A DNA stretch of 64,000 nucleotides. Source: Sinorhizobium meliloti. GTDB taxonomy: Bacteria; Pseudomonadota; Alphaproteobacteria; Rhizobiales; Rhizobiaceae. A program made the translations under genes and the position numbers. Below are positions 61,428 through 64,000 of this stretch, piece after piece (positions within the stretch are counted from its first letter, which is position 1; each line of letters starts with the position of its first letter). The stretch is from assembly GCF_035610345.1 (NCBI RefSeq), contig NZ_CP141213.1, forward strand, positions 1,054,001 to 1,118,000, read 5' to 3'. Below the pieces are notes generated by a model. That model was not told the origin of the DNA, did not search any database, and saw only the letters and a list, made by a program, of their open reading frames with translations.

Positions 61428-62432
61428 ATGACTATGCTCGTTGTTACGTTCCTTGCGCTCTTCGGTTTCCACTCGGCGGCAGCCGCGCAGGATCAGTCCG
61501 TCACCACCTTGCTGACGGCCCTGGCGACCAGAGAAGAGTTGAAACCGCTGAAGACCGTGGTCGTTGCCAGGGACGGGGAGACAATTGCCGAGAAGGGTTA
61601 TCGCGACCACACGCCCTCGGAGTCGACCAACATCAAGTCGGCGTCGAAATCGATCGTATCCGCACTTGTGGGCATCGCGATCGACAAGGGTCTGCTCGAC
61701 GGCCCGGAGCAGAAGATCGCGCCGCTCCTGAAGGAAGACCTCCCGTCGCAGGCTGACCCCCGGATCAACGACATCACCATCGGCAACCTGCTTTCGATGC
61801 AAGCGGGACTGGGGCGCATGTCAGGACCGAATTACGGCCGCTGGGTGTCGAGCCGCAACTGGGTTCGTTTCGCACTGGCACAGCCCTTCGACGACGAGCC
61901 CGGAGGGCGGATGCTTTATTCGACCGCCTCGACCCATCTGCTCTCGGCAATACTGACCAAAGTCGGCGGCAAGTCGACACTGGCGCTTGCGCGCGAATGG
62001 CTCGGTCCGGTCGAGGGTTTCCGGATCGGCGCCTGGGAGCGGGATCCCCAGGGCATCTATCTCGGCGGCAACCAGATGGCGATGAGCGCGCGATCGCTCC
62101 TTGCCTTCGGTGAGCTCTATCGCAACCGCGGCCGCACCGCGGACGGACGGCAGGTCGTCCCGGCCGATTGGGTGGAGCTTTCCTGGCAGCCGCGCACGGC
62201 CTCCCGTTTTACCGGCGACGGCTACGGATATGGCTGGTTCACGCGCCGAATCGGCGACGAGGATGTGTATTACGCTTGGGGCTATGGCGGCCAGATGCTC
62301 TACATAGTGCCGTCCCTGGACCTGACGGTGGTCATGACGTCGGATGAAAGCGGCCCCTCGGCACGCAACGGCTATCGCGACGCTCTGCACGGGGTTCTGG
62401 CGGAGATCATCTCCATCGCCAAAGCGGATTGA
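61428..62432 (+). CDS. Beta-lactamase-family serine hydrolase, secreted
   Basis: A 334-residue class C beta-lactamase/penicillin-binding-fold hydrolase with a signal peptide (MLVVTFLALFGFHSAAAAQ). The nucleophile motif is Ser71-x-x-Lys74 in SASKS. The second motif is YSTAS near residue 165, and the third is the GYGG region near residue 280. The ribosome binding site is weak; the ATG at 61434 is also possible. It probably works in the periplasm as an esterase, peptidase or lactamase-like enzyme. True beta-lactamase activity is not suggested. Confidence 0.85.
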   Translation: MTMLVVTFLALFGFHSAAAAQDQSVTTLLTALATREELKPLKTVVVARDGETIAEKGYRDHTPSESTNIKSASKSIVSALVGIAIDKGLLDGPEQKIAPLLKEDLPSQADPRINDITIGNLLSMQAGLGRMSGPNYGRWVSSRNWVRFALAQPFDDEPGGRMLYSTASTHLLSAILTKVGGKSTLALAREWLGPVEGFRIGAWERDPQGIYLGGNQMAMSARSLLAFGELYRNRGRTADGRQVVPADWVELSWQPRTASRFTGDGYGYGWFTRRIGDEDVYYAWGYGGQMLYIVPSLDLTVVMTSDESGPSARNGYRDALHGVLAEIISIAKAD

Positions 62433-62474
62433 GGCAGATGGTTCTGCTCTGTGTGCGCGTTAAACAAACATGTT

Positions 62475-62521
62475 AAAAAAAAACGCCAAGGGCGCGTCGA
62501 CCTTGATGAATTGACGCGCCC
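62475..62521 (-). terminator. Terminator of the peroxiredoxin gene (minus strand)
   Basis: Read on the minus strand, GGGCGCGTC (62521-62513) pairs with GACGCGCCC (62498-62490), and a run of nine T's (plus-strand A's 62475-62483) follows after six bases. It sits 31 bp after the peroxiredoxin stop. Confidence 0.65.
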
Positions 62522-62551
62522 GATCGACTGACCGTTGGCCAGTGGGTTTGC

Positions 62552-63211
62552 TTAGGCCGTTGGCTGCTTCGTCTTCCGGAGATAGGGAAGCACGGTGTCG
62601 AACGACCCGAAACGCTGCACGGCGTCCTCGTTGGAGACGGCGGCCGTGATGATGACGTCCTCGCCCTGCTGCCAGTTCGCGGGTGTTGCCACCTGATGCT
62701 TGGCGGTGAGCTGGATCGAGTCGATGGCGCGCAGGATCTCGTTGAAGTTGCGGCCGGTGGTCATCGGATAGGTGAGGATCAGCTTGATCTTCTTGTCGGG
62801 GCCGATGACGTAGACCGAACGCACGGTGGCGTTATCCGCAGGCGTCCGGCCCTCGGACGTCTCTCCGGCGCCGGCCGGCAGCATGTCGTAGAGCTTTGCC
62901 ACCTTCAGATCGCGGTCGCCGATCAGCGGGTAGTCGACCTCGAAGCCGGTCGCGACCTTGATGTCGTTCTTCCACTTGGTGTGACTTTCGACCGGGTCGA
63001 CCGAAATGCCGATGATCTTGACGCCGCGCTTGCGGAACTCCGGCTCGATGCCGGCCATGGCGCCGAGTTCCGTGGTGCAGACGGGAGTAAAGTTCTTCGG
63101 ATGGGAGAAAAGGACAGCCCAGCCGTCGCCGATCCATTCATGGAAATTGATCGTGCCCTGCGTTGTCTCGGCGGTGAAATCAGGGGCGGTATCGTTGATG
63201 CGCAGACTCAT
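62552..63211 (-). CDS. 1-Cys peroxiredoxin (Prx6 type)
   Basis: A 219-residue thiol peroxidase that reduces hydroperoxides, from MSLRINDTAPDF at 63211, where a GGAGGGA site lies seven bases upstream; the longer frame to 63319 adds 36 unrelated residues. The peroxidatic Cys45 is in FTPVCTTELG. Prx6-group features follow: GISVDPVESHTKWKNDIK, the DRDLKVAKLYDML segment and the C-terminal VATPANWQQGEDVIITAAVS. There is no resolving Cys in the usual place, consistent with a 1-Cys mechanism. Single gene. Confidence 0.93.
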   Translation of the reverse strand: MSLRINDTAPDFTAETTQGTINFHEWIGDGWAVLFSHPKNFTPVCTTELGAMAGIEPEFRKRGVKIIGISVDPVESHTKWKNDIKVATGFEVDYPLIGDRDLKVAKLYDMLPAGAGETSEGRTPADNATVRSVYVIGPDKKIKLILTYPMTTGRNFNEILRAIDSIQLTAKHQVATPANWQQGEDVIITAAVSNEDAVQRFGSFDTVLPYLRKTKQPTA

Positions 63212-63430
63212 GGCGTGTTCCCTCCTGTACGACGAAATTTTGCTAAGAATAACGCAATCGCCGCCGTTTTCGAGGAGGAAACGAGCGATTGACGGCGGCA
63301 GAAGGAATGACTGCATCATAGGTGGCCAGGCTGCGGGTATACTTTTGCCGGCTGGCCTAAAAGCCAGGTCTTACAAGCCTTTGCGCGGGCGTGTTGACAT
63401 CGCTTTGGCACAGCCGCATAGATAGCGCAT

Positions 63431-63514
63431 TCCGAGGGGAGCACCAGACGGTGCTGAGATGGCGTTGAGCCGGACCCTTGAACCTGATCCGGGTCATGCC
63501 GGCGTAGGAACGGA
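63431..63514 (+). ncRNA. TPP riboswitch (THI element)
   Basis: The stretch contains every conserved block of a thiamine pyrophosphate aptamer: GAGGGGAGCACC, GGTGCTGAGA, GGACCCTTGAACCTGATC, GGGTCATGCC and GGCGTAGGAACGG. The ends TCCG (63431) and CGGA (63514) pair as P1. It lies about 140 bp upstream of thiD, with a short ORF in between, so it should control thiamine biosynthesis in response to TPP. Confidence 0.95.
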
Positions 63515-63592
63515 AAGAAGGCCGCCAGCGGCAAGTTCTCCTTTTCATCGCCTTTCCTGGATCTCCGTGATGTTCCGTCTGGAGATCGATCG

Positions 63593-63658
63593 ATGACGTC
63601 CACTGCCGTACCGCTCGCAAGCATCATCCGCCCTCGTGCGAAGGAGGCCTCGGCATGA
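63593..63658 (+). CDS. 21-codon upstream ORF coupled to thiD
   Basis: ATG at 63593 and TGA at 63656, encoding MTSTAVPLASIIRPRAKEASA. A GGAGA site lies seven bases upstream. Its stop overlaps the thiD start as ATGA. The GGAGATC containing the ribosome binding site (63581-63587) can pair with GATCTCC at 63560-63566, giving a hairpin that would hide the site. It could be a translation relay from the riboswitch to thiD. It may be a fortuitous ORF. Confidence 0.45.
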   Translation: MTSTAVPLASIIRPRAKEASA

Positions 63659-64000
63659 CGGCGATTGCTCTCACCATCGCCGGCTCGGACTCCGGCGGCG
63701 GCGCCGGTATTCAGGCGGACCTCAAGACGTTTTCAGCGCTCGGCGTTTACGGCGCCAGCGTCATCACTGCGATCACGGCCCAGAACACCAGGGGTGTGAC
63801 GGCCGTCGAGGATGTCTCCGCTGAAATCGTGTCGGCGCAGATGGACGCCGTCTTCTCCGATCTCGACGTGAAGGCCGTCAAGATCGGCATGGTCTCGCGT
63901 CGGGAAACGATCGCCGCCATTGCCGATGGATTGCGCCGGTCCGGAAAACGGGCGGTCGTGGATCCGGTCATGGTTGCGACCTCCGGCGACGCGTTGCTTC
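63655..64000 (+). CDS. thiD: Hydroxymethylpyrimidine/phosphomethylpyrimidine kinase (cut by window end)
   Basis: The first 115 codons of ThiD, open to the end of the window. It starts MTAIALTIAGSDSGGGAGIQ, the ribokinase-fold motif for HMP(-P) kinases, and continues KTFSALGVYGASVITAITAQ and KAVVDPVM-type sequence (KRAVVDPVMVATSGDALL). The ATG at 63655 has AAGGAGG upstream, which lies inside the short upstream ORF. It phosphorylates HMP to HMP-PP in thiamine biosynthesis, and the TPP riboswitch upstream fits that role. Confidence 0.93.
   Translation, partial: MTAIALTIAGSDSGGGAGIQADLKTFSALGVYGASVITAITAQNTRGVTAVEDVSAEIVSAQMDAVFSDLDVKAVKIGMVSRRETIAAIADGLRRSGKRAVVDPVMVATSGDALL

Overview
The window is high-GC alphaproteobacterial DNA, almost certainly from Sinorhizobium (Ensifer) or a close rhizobial relative. 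The evidence is a 420-residue BacA-type peptide transporter, a bdhA-xdhA-xdhB 'mixed-function' operon next to glpK, a paired NfeD/slipin locus, and several rhizobial mosaic and palindromic intergenic repeats. From memory, not checked here, bdhA/glpK, bacA, engA (der) and narB-nirD-nirB all lie on megaplasmid pSymB in S. meliloti 1021, inside or near a block thought to have moved there from the chromosome. This window resembles that block. I found no tRNA, rRNA, CRISPR array, transposase or integrase.

Layout. 0.2-6.6 kb: an AraC regulator, lldD, guaD and membrane urate hydroxylase puuD, and a LysR regulator. 6.6-13.5 kb: a DUF1127 protein, then leftward bdhA-xdhA-xdhB, divergent from glpK. Together these genes cover lactate, hydroxybutyrate and glycerol use and the guanine-xanthine-urate steps. 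13.7-15.7 kb: an ArsR/SRPBCC/small membrane protein/DUF1801 cluster. 15.9-25.5 kb: housekeeping and symbiosis genes (LLM oxidoreductase, map, MFS exporter, bacA, polysaccharide deacetylase, NnrU-like protein, YfgM-like TPR protein, der, an Rrf2 regulator). 25.6-30.3 kb: an SfnB-like flavoprotein divergent from two paralogous FAD/NAD(P)-binding proteins. 30.5-33.7 kb: NfeD, slipin and a Nudix hydrolase. 33.7-40.3 kb: a tight leftward assimilatory nitrate/nitrite operon, nirB-nirD-narB-cysG.

41-62 kb is an accessory transport and catabolism region. It holds a TRAP transporter with a MaoC-like protein. A LacI gene is followed by a polar amino-acid ABC importer without its own ATPase, an SDR, and a 1008-residue fusion of APH-type kinase, LytM/M23 domain and class III aminotransferase. 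A complete sugar ABC importer, a GH63/MGH1-like hydrolase, a second LacI and a GH42 beta-galactosidase follow. The two LacI proteins are paralogs. The palindrome AAACGTTT stands before the first LacI gene, twice before the sugar importer and once before the GH42 gene, so the two modules may form one regulon.

The right end holds a serine hydrolase, a 1-Cys peroxiredoxin on the minus strand, and a TPP riboswitch leading through a 21-codon upstream ORF into thiD, which runs off the window.
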